DNA of 63,633 bases from an uncultured Chloroflexota bacterium (GTDB taxonomy: Bacteria; Chloroflexota; UBA4733). Both the position numbers and the translations under genes were made by a program. The first letter of the stretch is position 1; every line of letters begins with the position of its first letter. Under the pieces are notes generated by a model that was given only the letters and a program-made list of their open reading frames with translations, searched no databases and was not told the DNA's origin. Location: positions 1-63,633 of the forward strand of contig CALBSQ010000333.1 of NCBI GenBank assembly GCA_937967325.1, read 5' to 3'. Shown piece by piece: positions 22,642 through 32,160 of this stretch.

Positions 22642-25620
22642 TTAAGGCACCCTTGGGTACCGTTGGCCCGGCGGCGTTGTCTCGTTGGTCGCCTCCTCCA
22701 GGGAGGAACCACGGCTACGACGGCAGGATCGCCGCTGCACGGCCCGTTGGTTCCTTGACGCCGTCGGCCCCCCGTCCGCTGCCAGCGCGTACGCTATGGC
22801 CTGCTCGAGCCCCATTGCCCGTCCTACCGCCCACGCCGCACTGAATGTCGCCTCGCCCAACGCAGCCTGGAGTCGTGCCACGTGACCGTTCACGTCCGCT
22901 TGGGCATAGCCTCCTAGGTCGCCGGGCGATGGAAGCACGCCGGCCGCGTCGCGCAGTGCTGCCGCCGCCGAGAAGAGACGCGTGGCGCGCTCGGGCATCC
23001 CGGCCCACATGGCGCCCTCGGCCAGTTCCGACAGGCAGACCACCGCGCCAGACGTGTGCCCCTGTTCGCGGCGCAATTCCAAACTGCCCTGGAACAGTGC
23101 CGTGGCTCGCCGCTCGTCGCCCCGATGGCGTGCCACACGGCCGAGGTCCTGCAGCGACCACGCCATCGTGTCCTTGTCGCCCAGCTCCTCGGACAGCGTC
23201 AGGCTCTCCTCCCCGAGCGCTAGTGCCTGTTCCCAGTCCCGGTCATGGGCCGCCAATTCCGCCTGGCGGTTCAGCACGGACGCAATACTGTGGGTGGCCC
23301 CCGTTTCCCGATAGGTCGCGAGACTGCGTGCGAAGTGGGCACGGGCTGCCCCATAGTCTGCTTGCATCATCGCCAGCTGTCCCAGCTGGAATGTTGCGTC
23401 GGCCATGCCGACGCGGTCTCCCAGGTCCCGGCAGATCGTCAGGCTTTCGGTGAGCGAGGCGCACGCCGTAACGGGATCGCCCTCGTACGTCGCGTGGAGG
23501 CCTAACTGGATCAACCGCATGGCCACCCGCCGCTGGTCTCCGAGCGCTCGGCAGAGTGCCAGGCTCTCCGCGATGAGGGGTCGTGCCGCAGGCTCTCGTC
23601 GCTTGCTCGCTACCCGTCCCAACGCTGCCAGTGCCAGCGCCAGGCCGTGCTGGTCGTCCAGTTGCCGCCAGATCGCTACGCTCTCTTTTAGCACGGTCTG
23701 GCCAGTCCGCAGGTCGCCCTCGGCGACGGCGAGTAGTCCGGCCCGGTGGAGTGCCCTCGCCCGTACCGTCGTCTGTCCGCCAGCTCCGCGCAGGGCGAGG
23801 GCCCGGCTGAGCCATCGGCGGCCCTCGGCACAGCGGTTGTGATTGAGCCAAAAGCCCGCCAGCGCCCCTGCCAGTCGCAGACTCTGCTCAACTTCCCCAC
23901 GCGCCAGCGCCCACTGCAGGGCGGCCTGCAGGTTGCCGCTCTCGGTCTCCAGATCAGGCTCGGCCTCCAGGCGGTGCAGCCAGTGCCGTTGTTGCCGTGC
24001 CGATGAGAGGCCGAACGTGGCTTCGCTCCACTCGGCCAGGCCAAGGTAGTAATCGGCATGCCGTCGTTGCGTGACGTCCGCCTCCTTGCTAGTAAGCAAC
24101 AGCTCCAGTGCATACTCGCGCAGCGACTCGAGCAGGTGAAAGCGCGGTTCCCCATCCGGCTGGTCCTCCCGACACAGCAGGCTGTGATCCACCAGCGCTG
24201 CCACCCCGTCGAACGGCTCCAGCCGTCGCTCGTGCTCCAGGTTGCAGACGGCCCGTGCCGCCTCGAGCGTACATCCCCCCACGAACACTGCCAGCTGTCG
24301 AAAGAGCCGTCGCGTTCGGGTATCGCAGAGGTGGTAGCTCCAGTCAATGGCGGCGCGCAGGCTCTGTTGTCGTCCCGGCAGATCCCGCGCCCCGTGCGTC
24401 AGCAAGGGCAAGCGATGATCTAAGCGAACAAGCAGTGCTTGCGGAGAGAATAGCCTTCCCTGGGCCGCCGCCAGCTCGATCGCCAGTGGCAGGCCATCCA
24501 AACGGTGACAGATCTCCACCACAGCGGGAGCATTGGCTTCCGTCAGGGCGAAGTCCGGGTTCCCCGCCTGTGTTCGCTCAAGGAATAGTTGCACCGCCGC
24601 GCACTCGGCGAGCGAGCTCAGCGACACCCCATGTTCGCGGCCCGGCAGCGCCAACGGCGGCACCACATAGCGCTGCTCCCCGCCAACGCGGAGCAGTGTC
24701 CTGCTGGTGACCAGGACGGTCAGCCACGGGCAGGTCGCCAGCAACTCGGTGAGCACCGGCGCCGCCGGTAGCACCTGCTCGAAGTTGTCCGCGACCAGCA
24801 GCAGGCGCCGGTCCCGGAGGTGCGTCTGTACTGAGCGCTCTATCTCGACGCCTGCCCTCTCCGGTACGGCCAACGCCTGTGCCACCGCTGAGATGACCAG
24901 GCCAGGATCGCTGATGGAAGCTAGTGGCACGAAGCAGAGGTCGTCGTCGAAGGCGTCGCGCATCTCGGCCGCTGCGGCGACGGCGAGTCGCGTCTTGCCC
25001 ACGCCGGGTGGCCCAGTCAGGGTGACCAGCCGGGCATGACCGAGCAAGGCCTTGACCGCCGCCAGTTCCCGTTCCCGTCCCACGAAGCTGGTGAGCGGGA
25101 TAGGCATGCGAACCTGTGCTCCGACAGCTGCGCGCCGCCGCGGCAGCGGGGCAGGCAGACGGAGTGTCCCCAGGCGCAACCGGTGGTCGTTCCCCTCCGT
25201 CACGTCCCAACGCTGCCGGAGGAGGGAAACCACTGCGTCCACGGCCCGTCGCTGTTCACGGAAGTACTCGCTCCTTCCGACGGCGAGCATGGCCCGGACT
25301 GCCGAGATCTCCAGCCCTTCCAGGTAGCGCAAGGTGAGGACCTGGTAGTGGCGCCAAGCGGCGGAGCCCGCCGCTGTGGCCGGGTCGGGACGCAAGCTGG
25401 CGATGGCGTCGACGAAGCTCTGCCGCAACGCCTTGGTGGTGCTACCCGTGCTCCTCCCCGGTTCTTCCCGCGCTACTTGGGCCAGCAGATGGGTTTGCAG
25501 ATACATGGGGTCGTCGAGGTGCGCGAGGGCATCGCGGACCAGCCGGGTGAACGCGTCGGAGCCACCTGCGGGCCGAGGATCCTCGGTTGCAGAGACTCGA
25601 GACGAGGACGGTTCTGGCAT
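22642..25620 (-). CDS. large NB-ARC/AAA ATPase with tetratricopeptide repeats (transcriptional regulator-like)
   Basis: A 992-residue STAND-class ATPase. Residues 1-160 form a helical N-terminal domain (FTRLVRDALAHLDDPMYLQT, typical of Chloroflexota family members). The nucleotide-binding domain follows: IPLTSFVGRERELAAVKALL, Walker A GPPGVGKTRLA, Walker B LLLVADNFEQV, then LVTSRTLLRVGGEQRY and LDGLPLAIELAAAQGRLF (GxP motif). From about residue 540 to 930 there are repeated 34-40-residue helical units (for example AESLALCRALGDQRRVAMRL) that read as TPRs. No C-terminal LuxR HTH is seen, unlike many relatives; the final 50 residues are basic and unassigned. ATG 25620 matches the start of homology. 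STAND proteins act as signal-dependent switches; the ligand here is unknown. Confidence 0.8.
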   Translation of the reverse strand: MPEPSSSRVSATEDPRPAGGSDAFTRLVRDALAHLDDPMYLQTHLLAQVAREEPGRSTGSTTKALRQSFVDAIASLRPDPATAAGSAAWRHYQVLTLRYLEGLEISAVRAMLAVGRSEYFREQRRAVDAVVSLLRQRWDVTEGNDHRLRLGTLRLPAPLPRRRAAVGAQVRMPIPLTSFVGRERELAAVKALLGHARLVTLTGPPGVGKTRLAVAAAAEMRDAFDDDLCFVPLASISDPGLVISAVAQALAVPERAGVEIERSVQTHLRDRRLLLVADNFEQVLPAAPVLTELLATCPWLTVLVTSRTLLRVGGEQRYVVPPLALPGREHGVSLSSLAECAAVQLFLERTQAGNPDFALTEANAPAVVEICHRLDGLPLAIELAAAQGRLFSPQALLVRLDHRLPLLTHGARDLPGRQQSLRAAIDWSYHLCDTRTRRLFRQLAVFVGGCTLEAARAVCNLEHERRLEPFDGVAALVDHSLLCREDQPDGEPRFHLLESLREYALELLLTSKEADVTQRRHADYYLGLAEWSEATFGLSSARQQRHWLHRLEAEPDLETESGNLQAALQWALARGEVEQSLRLAGALAGFWLNHNRCAEGRRWLSRALALRGAGGQTTVRARALHRAGLLAVAEGDLRTGQTVLKESVAIWRQLDDQHGLALALAALGRVASKRREPAARPLIAESLALCRALGDQRRVAMRLIQLGLHATYEGDPVTACASLTESLTICRDLGDRVGMADATFQLGQLAMMQADYGAARAHFARSLATYRETGATHSIASVLNRQAELAAHDRDWEQALALGEESLTLSEELGDKDTMAWSLQDLGRVARHRGDERRATALFQGSLELRREQGHTSGAVVCLSELAEGAMWAGMPERATRLFSAAAALRDAAGVLPSPGDLGGYAQADVNGHVARLQAALGEATFSAAWAVGRAMGLEQAIAYALAADGGPTASRNQRAVQRRSCRRSRGSSLEEATNETTPPGQRYPRVP

Positions 25621-26131
25621 CACCCCTATCCCGCACTGCCGGTCGAGGGAGACTGGAAGCATGCGATGGCTGTCGCGACGGGCGTGCAACCCGATCGTCC
25701 GCACATTGTAATGGCTTGCTACGCGTTGTGCAATCGGCGTCCGAACGTCGCGGTCGAACGATTTGCGGACGATCCGGGGACTTTCTGGGGACGAAACGCC
25801 TTGCCCCGCTGTACGTCATGCGGAAGACTGCAGGGGTGTGATGTCCCCAGCCCACCACGCGACGGTGGCTTGCTGCGACGGCAATCAGGGTGTCAGACGG
25901 CCCAGCAGACAACAGGCAGGCGCAAGGAGGTGGGCCATGGCTCCCGGGAGCGGATCCATGCTGCTGCGCTACGTATCCCCCGAGGGGGAGGCGACGCAGT
26001 CCTTGAGGAGGTGATGCCTATCGATCACGCGATGTCGCTCATCGGCGGGCCTGCCGTCCCTGGCAGCAGAATCCGCACGTGCCCAACTCAGGTCAATGGG
26101 GTTACCGGTTTGGACGGAAGGGGGAAAACAA
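25621..26131. other. intergenic stretch
   Basis: About 510 bp between the start of the large ATPase and the first exported protein, transcribed divergently. The frames here are antisense or lack homology and start sites. I see nothing else apart from the ribosome-binding region (GAAGGGGG) ahead of 26132. Confidence 0.5.
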
Positions 26132-26677
26132 GTGCTACGACGATTTTTCCTGGTGTTGGCCATCGGCGTCTTCGTGGTACTGCCGAGCGCCACGCTGGCC
26201 GATGATGGCCAGGGCAACGACGAACACAGCGGCGCCAACCGAGTCTACGAGTTCTGTTTACAGACGAGCCGTTTCTGCGTGGCGCCCAACACCAGCGCGG
26301 CGGCGGACGGCAGCACGGTCACGATGATCGGTTCGGGGGCCTTCGCGAGCAGCCCCGTACGGTTCGCCACGGGCGGCGGGACGTACGTGATCAAGAACGC
26401 GGTCGGCGGCACCGTCGCCTCCGGCACCTGGACCATGCGGCGGCTGCTGAGCTTCGTCGACTACGGCAGTGTGGCCAATCCCAGTCTGGCGTTCCTGCAT
26501 GGCGGGGAGGGCAAGTTCCTGGTCAACCTCGACGGGATCGGTCAGGGGCTGCTGACGATCACCTGCGTAGAGGGCTCCCCGCCGCCCGGCAAGGAGGAGG
26601 GGATCATGCTGAGTCTGCACCACGGCCTGGACTTCAGCAAGCCGACCAGCGGCGATACCCAGTTCTTCCACTTCTAG
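26132..26677 (+). CDS. exported protein of unknown function 1
   Basis: A 181-residue secreted protein. From GTG 26132 the signal peptide is clear: basic start (LRR), hydrophobic core FFLVLAIGVFVVLP and a cleavage site around SATLA-DD. The mature protein starts DDGQGNDEHSGANRVYEFCL and is rich in Gly, Ser, Thr and beta-strands, with four Cys (two close together near FCLQTSRFCVA) that may form a disulfide. It has no motif I recognise. An equivalent-size exported protein follows 200 bp downstream, then a di-heme cytochrome, suggesting a secreted set. The longer upstream start (26096) is not a signal peptide. Confidence 0.6.
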   Translation: MLRRFFLVLAIGVFVVLPSATLADDGQGNDEHSGANRVYEFCLQTSRFCVAPNTSAAADGSTVTMIGSGAFASSPVRFATGGGTYVIKNAVGGTVASGTWTMRRLLSFVDYGSVANPSLAFLHGGEGKFLVNLDGIGQGLLTITCVEGSPPPGKEEGIMLSLHHGLDFSKPTSGDTQFFHF

Positions 26678-26878
26678 CTGCGTGGGGGGCGGTGGTGACG
26701 CCATCCCAAGGCGGGGCCACGGCGAGGGCGAGCGATGCTTGACCGTCACCGCCCCCAACGCCAAGGCCGCGGGTGTGACGCGGCCCAGCGTCTATCCGAG
26801 GGCGCCCGAGCACGCGGGGATTGCCGTTGGCATGGCGGGGCGCCAGACCGAATCCAAGAGATGCAGGGGGAGAAGGGC

Positions 26879-27370
26879 ATGAAACGCACCAAGCTGCGGG
26901 CGCTCACATTCGTGGCGCTGCTCTTCGCGCTCGTCGCCGGCGCCGTGGTCGCGCGGGCGGATGACGGGGCGGCGAAGCATGCCGGCCATACGGTGGCCGG
27001 CGCCGGCAAGACCATCATCGAAGGCGGCACGGGCGGGACGACGCCGCTGCCGGTCACGACCATTCTGGCCTTCCATGCGGACGAGCTGGGGGGCGACTTC
27101 GAGTGCCTGGCGCTGGCACCCAAGGATGCCACCAGCGGCGAGTTCACGAGCAATGCGATGTACGTGACCGGCAAGGTGACGTCGGTTGCCGTCGTCGGCG
27201 AGACGGCGACCCTGCGAGGGATAGCGACGGTGACCGGCCTGGGCGCCGGGGCGGGTCAGTCCTTCATCGCGCGCGTCACGAGTGGGGGACCCGGCGCCAC
27301 CATCACGCTCGAGGTGTCGGGGCTCACCTTCCACGAGATCCTGTTGGAGGGCAACATCGGCATCCACTAA
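26879..27370 (+). CDS. exported protein of unknown function 2
   Basis: A 163-residue secreted protein starting MKRTKLRALTFVALLFALVA with a cleavage site near VVARA-DD. The mature part begins DDGAAKHAGHTVAGAGKTII and is Gly/Thr-rich with a beta-sandwich-like pattern ending LTFHEILLEGNIGIH. The signal-peptide end (A-DDG) and general composition echo the previous gene although the two are not obviously homologous. A GGGGGAGAAGGG ribosome region precedes ATG 26879. The product may be a cell-surface or extracellular beta-protein; no catalytic motif is seen. Confidence 0.6.
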   Translation: MKRTKLRALTFVALLFALVAGAVVARADDGAAKHAGHTVAGAGKTIIEGGTGGTTPLPVTTILAFHADELGGDFECLALAPKDATSGEFTSNAMYVTGKVTSVAVVGETATLRGIATVTGLGAGAGQSFIARVTSGGPGATITLEVSGLTFHEILLEGNIGIH

Positions 27371-27709
27371 GGCGATGCTGCACGCTTGCAGCTACGACGC
27401 AGGGGCCACCGACGACCTGCGTCGCCACGGGAAGGGGTACGCCAGCGGTGCTAGGGCCTGCAGCTACGCTGCATAGCGCACCCTCATGCACCGGTCCCCC
27501 GGCCAGGTCACCCTTTGGCACCCTCATGGTGAAACTCGGCTTCGACCCGGCCGACGCCTCGACTGATGCAAGTACGCCGCAGGCAATGGGCAACCTGACG
27601 GTGTGGGCGATGCCCGCACGGGCGCTCCCGCCGCCGTCGGCCCTGGGGACCGTGCCTGGTGCAAGCTTCCCGTGGCCGGCCGGCGCTGACGGACTGGAGG
27701 AGGGCGACC

Positions 27710-29227
27710 ATGACCACGACGAAGCCCGAGGCTCCGAGGGCCGTGCCGCCCGAGCGCGCCGAGCCCCGTGCGCCCGTCCGCCCGCCCTGGGCCGGGTCCT
27801 GGCTGCGCGGCCAACGGCTCATCCCGGTGCTGGCGCTGGCTGCCGGCCTGCTGTTCAGCGGCGCTGTCGCCGCCGACGACCTGCCTTCCATCCGCAACAA
27901 CCTGCCGATCCGGGATGGTACCGGCGCCTTCGCCACCTCCTCGACCGCTGGCGTCGTCGATACGTCCAACCCCTTCTTCCAGAGCCTCGGCACGAACGGT
28001 CGCAGTTGCGCCACCTGCCACATCCCCGCCGAGGCCTGGTCAATCACCCCGCGCGGCGTGCAACGCCGCTTCGCCGCAACGGGCGGCACGGACCCCATCT
28101 TTCGGACCAATGACGGCGCCAACGCCCCCAACCTCGATGTCTCCACGGTCGCGGCGCGCCGGCGTGCCTACAGCATGCTGCTGAGCAAGGGCGTCATCCG
28201 GGTGGGCATCGCCATGCCCATAGGCTCGACGTCCGAGATCACCCTCACTACCGTCAGCGATCCTTACGGCTTCGCCAGCGCCAGCCAGCTCTCTCTCTTC
28301 CGTCGGCCCTTACCGGCCACCAACCTTGGCTTCTTGAGCGCCGTCCTGTGGGACGGCCGGGACACGGGGCAACCGCTCTTGCCGGGCAACACCCCTGCGC
28401 TCAATACGACCAACCTTGCCATCGATCTCGCCCATCAGGCCAACAATGCAACGCTCGGGCACGCGCAGGCGGTAGCCGACCTCACTCCCGAACAGCAGCA
28501 GCTGATCGTCAACTTCGAAAGGGGACTCTCCACCGCGCAGATCTTCGACGACGCGGCGGGCCACCTGACCGCTGGCGGCGCGCTAGGCGGCCCGGTGCCG
28601 TTGGCCAACCAGAGCTTCTTCATCGGCAGCAACGATCCGCTGGGCGCCAATCCCACCGGCGCGCCATTTACCCCCTCGGCCTTCACCCTCTACAACGCCT
28701 GGTCGGGCTCGTCCATCGCCTCCCGAGCCGCCGTGGCGCGGGGGCAGACCTTGTTCAATATCAAGCCGATCAATATCACCGGCGTCGGCGGCCTGAATGA
28801 CGACCGGAACGTGGCGGTGCGCCCCGGCACCTGCACTACCTGCCACGACACCCCCAATGTGGGCAACCATTCGGTCTGGACCCCGCTCAACATCGGCATC
28901 GCCGACGTGGCGCGCAACACGGGGGATCTGCCGGTCTACACACTGACGTGCATGGTGGGAACGACCAACATCGAGGGAACGGTGGTCAACGGCGTGACCA
29001 CGGTGCAAACCACCGACCCGGGTCGCGCCCTCATCAGTGGCAAGTGCAAGGACATCGGTCGGTTCAAAGTGCCGATCTTGCGCGCCCTACCGGCGCGCGC
29101 GCCCTACTTCCACAATGGTTCGGCTGCCACCCTTACTGACGTGGTTACCTTCTACAACACTCGCTTCGGTATCGGCTTCACCCCCCAGGAGCAGGCCGAC
29201 CTCGTTGCCTTTCTACGAACCCTCTAA
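27710..29227 (+). CDS. di-heme c-type cytochrome / cytochrome c peroxidase-like protein
   Basis: A 505-residue exported protein. A 36-residue cytoplasmic N-terminal segment precedes a signal/anchor LIPVLALAAGLLFSGAVAAD (38-56). Two c-type heme motifs are present: CATCH at 100-104 and CTTCH at 375-379. The region between them (AVLWDGRDTGQPL, IVNFERGL, and the C-terminal KVPILRALPARAPYFHNGSA followed by TLTDVVTFYNTRF) matches the di-heme cytochrome c peroxidase/MauG family, whose members reduce peroxide or oxidise substrates outside the cytoplasmic membrane. At more than 500 residues it is longer than classical CcpA (about 330). An insertion lies around residues 400-450 (CMVG…). ATG 27710 has a GGAGGAGGG site. 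The two exported proteins upstream may be partners. Confidence 0.75.
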   Translation: MTTTKPEAPRAVPPERAEPRAPVRPPWAGSWLRGQRLIPVLALAAGLLFSGAVAADDLPSIRNNLPIRDGTGAFATSSTAGVVDTSNPFFQSLGTNGRSCATCHIPAEAWSITPRGVQRRFAATGGTDPIFRTNDGANAPNLDVSTVAARRRAYSMLLSKGVIRVGIAMPIGSTSEITLTTVSDPYGFASASQLSLFRRPLPATNLGFLSAVLWDGRDTGQPLLPGNTPALNTTNLAIDLAHQANNATLGHAQAVADLTPEQQQLIVNFERGLSTAQIFDDAAGHLTAGGALGGPVPLANQSFFIGSNDPLGANPTGAPFTPSAFTLYNAWSGSSIASRAAVARGQTLFNIKPINITGVGGLNDDRNVAVRPGTCTTCHDTPNVGNHSVWTPLNIGIADVARNTGDLPVYTLTCMVGTTNIEGTVVNGVTTVQTTDPGRALISGKCKDIGRFKVPILRALPARAPYFHNGSAATLTDVVTFYNTRFGIGFTPQEQADLVAFLRTL

Positions 29228-29451
29228 CCGGCAAGGCGCGTTCCGCTCCTGACGCCCGTACAGTCCCTGCATCCCGCTCCAACGCCAATTCGGGCAGTGC
29301 AGTAATAAGGTTGTCGCCCGCCTGCGCCCTGCCGGCGACAGTCGTGGCAGTGTAGACGGCCAAGGTGGCCGGGTCGCCTGCGCTGGAATAGAGGGGCAGT
29401 AGAAAGATCCCGGGGCCATGCCGGTAGCTCGCTGCTGAGCGTCCTGATGGA

Positions 29452-29850
29452 GTGCGGGCAAGCAGTCCCAGAAACGCGGATTTGTGGGCCGACCTTCGCG
29501 CTGAAGCGCAGCTACTCGGAGCCGCTTCCGATGAGGCCACCTTAAATACGCCGTTCACTCCGGACGAGCAACAACAGATTGCAACGCGCCTCCGAGAAAT
29601 AGCGGAGCAGGTGAAGGCGACGTACTCGCTCTCTGAGGAGCGGATGCGAGACTTCAACTCCAAGCTGGACTATCTCAACGATGCTGCGAGTCGCCTCGGT
29701 CGAAGGGACTGGCGCGGACTCTGCCTTGGTGTGCTATGCACGTTCGCCCTCCCGTCGGCCTTGCCACCAGAGTCCGTACGTAACATCATCGGGCTGGTCA
29801 TTCGGACCCTCGGCCACCTCCATGGCTTCCCGGAGCTGCCCAACGGCTAG
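29452..29850 (+). CDS. hypothetical protein (possibly N-terminally truncated)
   Basis: A 132-residue protein. The part from DEATLNTPFTPDEQQQIATR through LREIAEQVKATYSLSEERMR and LDYLNDAASRLGRRDWRGLC ends in one membrane helix (GVLCTFALPSALPPESV…) and IRTLGHLHG. To my recollection this looks like the C-terminal module of longer bacterial proteins of unknown role, so the gene may have lost an N-terminal part; the sequence before 29452 does not continue the frame. GTG 29452 is a weak start with no clear ribosome site. The coiled-coil-like helix followed by a membrane segment suggests membrane association. Confidence 0.5.
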   Translation: MRASSPRNADLWADLRAEAQLLGAASDEATLNTPFTPDEQQQIATRLREIAEQVKATYSLSEERMRDFNSKLDYLNDAASRLGRRDWRGLCLGVLCTFALPSALPPESVRNIIGLVIRTLGHLHGFPELPNG

Positions 29851-29865
29851 ACCGGCGCGAGAGGC

Positions 29866-30178
29866 TCACCCCAGACTCCGGCCAGGCCCAGCGCTCCCGT
29901 GCCCTTGCACCTCCCCCTGGGCCCGCGCGAAGTCGCAGTCTGCCTCGACTTTGGTCGCCAGCGCATCCTCCGCCAGGCTCAGCAACGCCGCCAGCGCCGC
30001 ACCACCGGAGCTGCCCGTCGTAGCACACCAACGGGAAGATGGGCTGGGCCGCCAGCGCCTCGAACCGCGGGGGATGGGTCAGGTCGATGTACAGGTCCAG
30101 CACCGTCCGCGGCACCGAGGAGGCGACCGGCGCGACCGTGGTGACGGGGAGGGGAGGTCGTGCGAGCTGGGACGCCAT
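29866..30178 (-). pseudogene. frameshifted hypothetical protein
   Basis: ATG 30178 opens MASQLARPPLPVTTVAPVAS followed by RTVLDLYIDLTHPPRFEALA and FPLVCYDGQLRW. Shifting one frame near 30005 continues as AALAALLSLAEDALATKVEA and DCDFARAQGEVQG, ending at TGA 29868-29866. The two halves look like one conserved small protein of about 100 residues (a stranded N-terminal part, a helical C-terminal part). I do not recognise its family. The lesion is a single-base indel or a base-calling error. Confidence 0.45.
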
Positions 30179-30279
30179 GTCGATCGGGCGCTAGTAGACC
30201 ACAAACCGGCCAAATGGCTGCGGCGGCGACCATGGTGGGGCTGAGGGCGCTCAGGCTCACAGGGCAAGCGACCAATTGC

Positions 30280-31053
30280 TCAACCGCCTACCACCGGTTC
30301 CTCCCGGCCCTGCAACTCCGTGAGGAGGCGCTCCAGTTCCGCTTTCTTCGCAGCCTCCTCACTATCACGTCGCACGAGGAGGACGGCGATCCAGCCAAAC
30401 ACCGGAGGCTTGCCCGGAGCAAATGGGGCCCACGTCCTGCCGCCCCACAGCGACAGCCCATACCGTGCCAACGTCCGAATCTTAGCGGTCAAGTCGTGTG
30501 CCGCTCGCACTTGCCCCCCAGCGTCGATCTCGTCGTAAATGTCACCCCAGTCTTGCGCTTCCTGCAAGATATCCGCCATTGCCTCGGCCTCAGCCTCATC
30601 ATGCGGCTCCGGATGATCGAACTGCCACGCATGGCAACCGCCAACCACGCGGAGGAGTCTCCTGCCGGTGTCAACGCGTTCCAACTGGACGAAGGTTGGG
30701 CCGCCATCTCCCGGCGCGGACCTGAGCTTCACCTCCAGGAGGTGCTCTACCCACGCTTCGTGGCGCCGCTTGCGCGACTGCAACACCGCGACCGAGTACG
30801 TCCCGGGCTGAGCATCCACCACTCGGTGATCGGCGGCGCAGAGCAGGATGAGATTGTCGTACTCGTCGAGCCGATCCGCTGCTAACAGACCGCCGCGCGG
30901 ACCGGCAGGTGACCGCGCCACGATGTGGCACTCGTCGCCGACCACCACATCTCCATTCGGCGTTGTCCCCGCCTCGACGAGTCGCCGCCGACACAGGACA
31001 CACCGGTTCCCAGACCGGGCCCACAGGATCTTGCGTGTCTGGTCCGTGATCGC
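30280..31053 (-). CDS. HNH endonuclease family protein
   Basis: A 257-residue protein with an N-terminal HNH nuclease domain. Visible residues: zinc-binding Cys pair CVLC (19-22), DECHIVARS (metal-binding His 44), then YDNLILLCAADHRVVD, which supplies the Asn, a further Cys (73) and His 77. Such zinc-stabilised HNH domains nick or cleave DNA and are found in restriction and phage proteins and in DNA-repair proteins. The C-terminal 170 residues include acidic helices (DEAEAEAMADILQEAQDWGD) and a possible membrane-spanning segment (PPVFGWIAVLLV), and are unassigned. GTG 31053 is preferred to ATG 31086 because an AAGGGGGG site is 7 bp upstream. Confidence 0.75.
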   Translation of the reverse strand, partial: AITDQTRKILWARSGNRCVLCRRRLVEAGTTPNGDVVVGDECHIVARSPAGPRGGLLAADRLDEYDNLILLCAADHRVVDAQPGTYSVAVLQSRKRRHEAWVEHLLEVKLRSAPGDGGPTFVQLERVDTGRRLLRVVGGCHAWQFDHPEPHDEAEAEAMADILQEAQDWGDIYDEIDAGGQVRAAHDLTAKIRTLARYGLSLWGGRTWAPFAPGKPPVFGWIAVLLVRRDSEEAAKKAELERLLTELQGREEPVVGG

Positions 31054-31386
31054 CACGTCCCATCCCCCCTTCGCCCGGTAACCCACTGCTAGAATAGCGT
31101 GCTCGAATGGGCAGTCTGGCCCGGCGCCCAGGCGCTCGCGCCCGCTACGCTTCCGGCATGGACGAGCCGCCCTCCCAGCAAATCCCAGCTGTCGCGATCA
31201 CGCTCACGCGGGCGGAAAGCCCGATCGACGAATGCGGTAGCGTCGAGATCACCGCATGTCCGATTGGAGCCGGGCAGCAAGGCTCCAAGACTTCGCTCAC
31301 CTCGACCGCTTACCTCCTGAGGGCATTGTGCGCTTCATCGTCGAGGCACGGGAACGAAGAAGGACGCTCGCGCGCTTCAGGCGGGT
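31054..31386. other. intergenic stretch with short unresolved ORFs
   Basis: Plus-strand frames of 60-110 codons start at 31160 (MDEPPSQQIPAVAIT) and 31256 (MSDWSRAARLQDFAHLDRLP, then FIVEARERRR). The second has the charged, helical look of a real protein but extends antisense into the next gene. They may be pieces of one frameshifted small gene. I cannot support either as a CDS. Confidence 0.3.
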
Positions 31387-32160
31387 TCATGGCCAGCCGG
31401 TTCCCAGTATATCGATGCGGACCCATTCGCGACTGATCGTGTCAAACAGGTATATCCGGTTGAAAGCCGAAGGATAGGAAGCATTCCTGATGTCGTCCGT
31501 GATCCTGCCCGAACTGGCGGTAACGAGATAGAGGACCAACCAGGCTTCGTCCACCGAGGTCTGCCAGCCCGAGAGCGTCCTCTCCTTCTCGGCGATAGCC
31601 TTGCGGATGGCATCAACGGGTAGCCAGAGCCATCCGACTTCCACGGAGTCCCAGGTGCTCGAACGCACCCCCGGGTAGGTCGCGACTGTCACCTGAGTCG
31701 CATACAAACCTAGCGCCGCACTCTGCAGCTCGTTCCAGTCCAGCACGCATCTCAACGCCCCGGGATAGTCGCCCGGCTGAGGCGCCAGTCGTGGCATGGC
31801 GCCAATCACGAGGTCGTGAAGTTCTCTTGCGAGCACCGCGGTATCGCCACTTACGATGTCGTTCGAGCTCCAGAAAACAGCAACTGCCAGTGGCGAGCCT
31901 GAGGCTGCCACGTGGTCTCTTTCGGCGTGGTGCACGATCTTCTCGTGCAGCATCTCCCCACGCTGGCGGGGCGAACCATCCTTGCTCTGATCGGGGAACA
32001 GGCGACGCATTTCAAGTCCAACGCGCCGGCCGGTCTCTGTGGTGAGCACGAAATCCGGCGGGTCGGACGGACGCAAGCTCCCGCCGGGGAACTCTGCGCA
32101 CTGCGCGCGCAGCAGGTCGAGGACTGCCTGCTCTTCGTCTTTCTGGGGCTTCCGGGTCAT
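31387..32160 (-). CDS. hypothetical protein (possible PD-(D/E)XK-like nuclease)
   Basis: A 257-residue soluble protein. Near the N terminus, an acidic helix (MTRKPQKDEEQAVLDLL) is followed by PPDFVLTTETGRRVGLEMRR, a pattern (D…x12…GxExR/K between two strands) like the core of PD-(D/E)XK nucleases, but the final Lys is Arg, so this is tentative. The remaining protein alternates strands and helices (LAVAVFWSSN, VEVGWLWLPVDAIRKAIAEK, DEAWLVLYLV). It ends 31387, some 330 bp downstream of the HNH gene start; both run on the minus strand, so the two could form a defence-like or mobile-element-associated pair. Confidence 0.5.
   Translation of the reverse strand: MTRKPQKDEEQAVLDLLRAQCAEFPGGSLRPSDPPDFVLTTETGRRVGLEMRRLFPDQSKDGSPRQRGEMLHEKIVHHAERDHVAASGSPLAVAVFWSSNDIVSGDTAVLARELHDLVIGAMPRLAPQPGDYPGALRCVLDWNELQSAALGLYATQVTVATYPGVRSSTWDSVEVGWLWLPVDAIRKAIAEKERTLSGWQTSVDEAWLVLYLVTASSGRITDDIRNASYPSAFNRIYLFDTISREWVRIDILGTGWP

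Noticed and set aside
25036..26205. 389-codon plus-strand ORF over the large ATPase start
   Set aside because: Antisense in its first half and without homology in the rest; no ribosome site.
29213..29461. Minus-strand 82-codon ORF between cytochrome and hypothetical gene
   Set aside because: Low-complexity Arg/Pro-rich shadow frame with no start signal.
31107..31477. Short plus-strand ORFs as a gene
   Set aside because: Overlap a better-supported minus-strand gene at the 3' end, lack a ribosome site and any recognisable motif.
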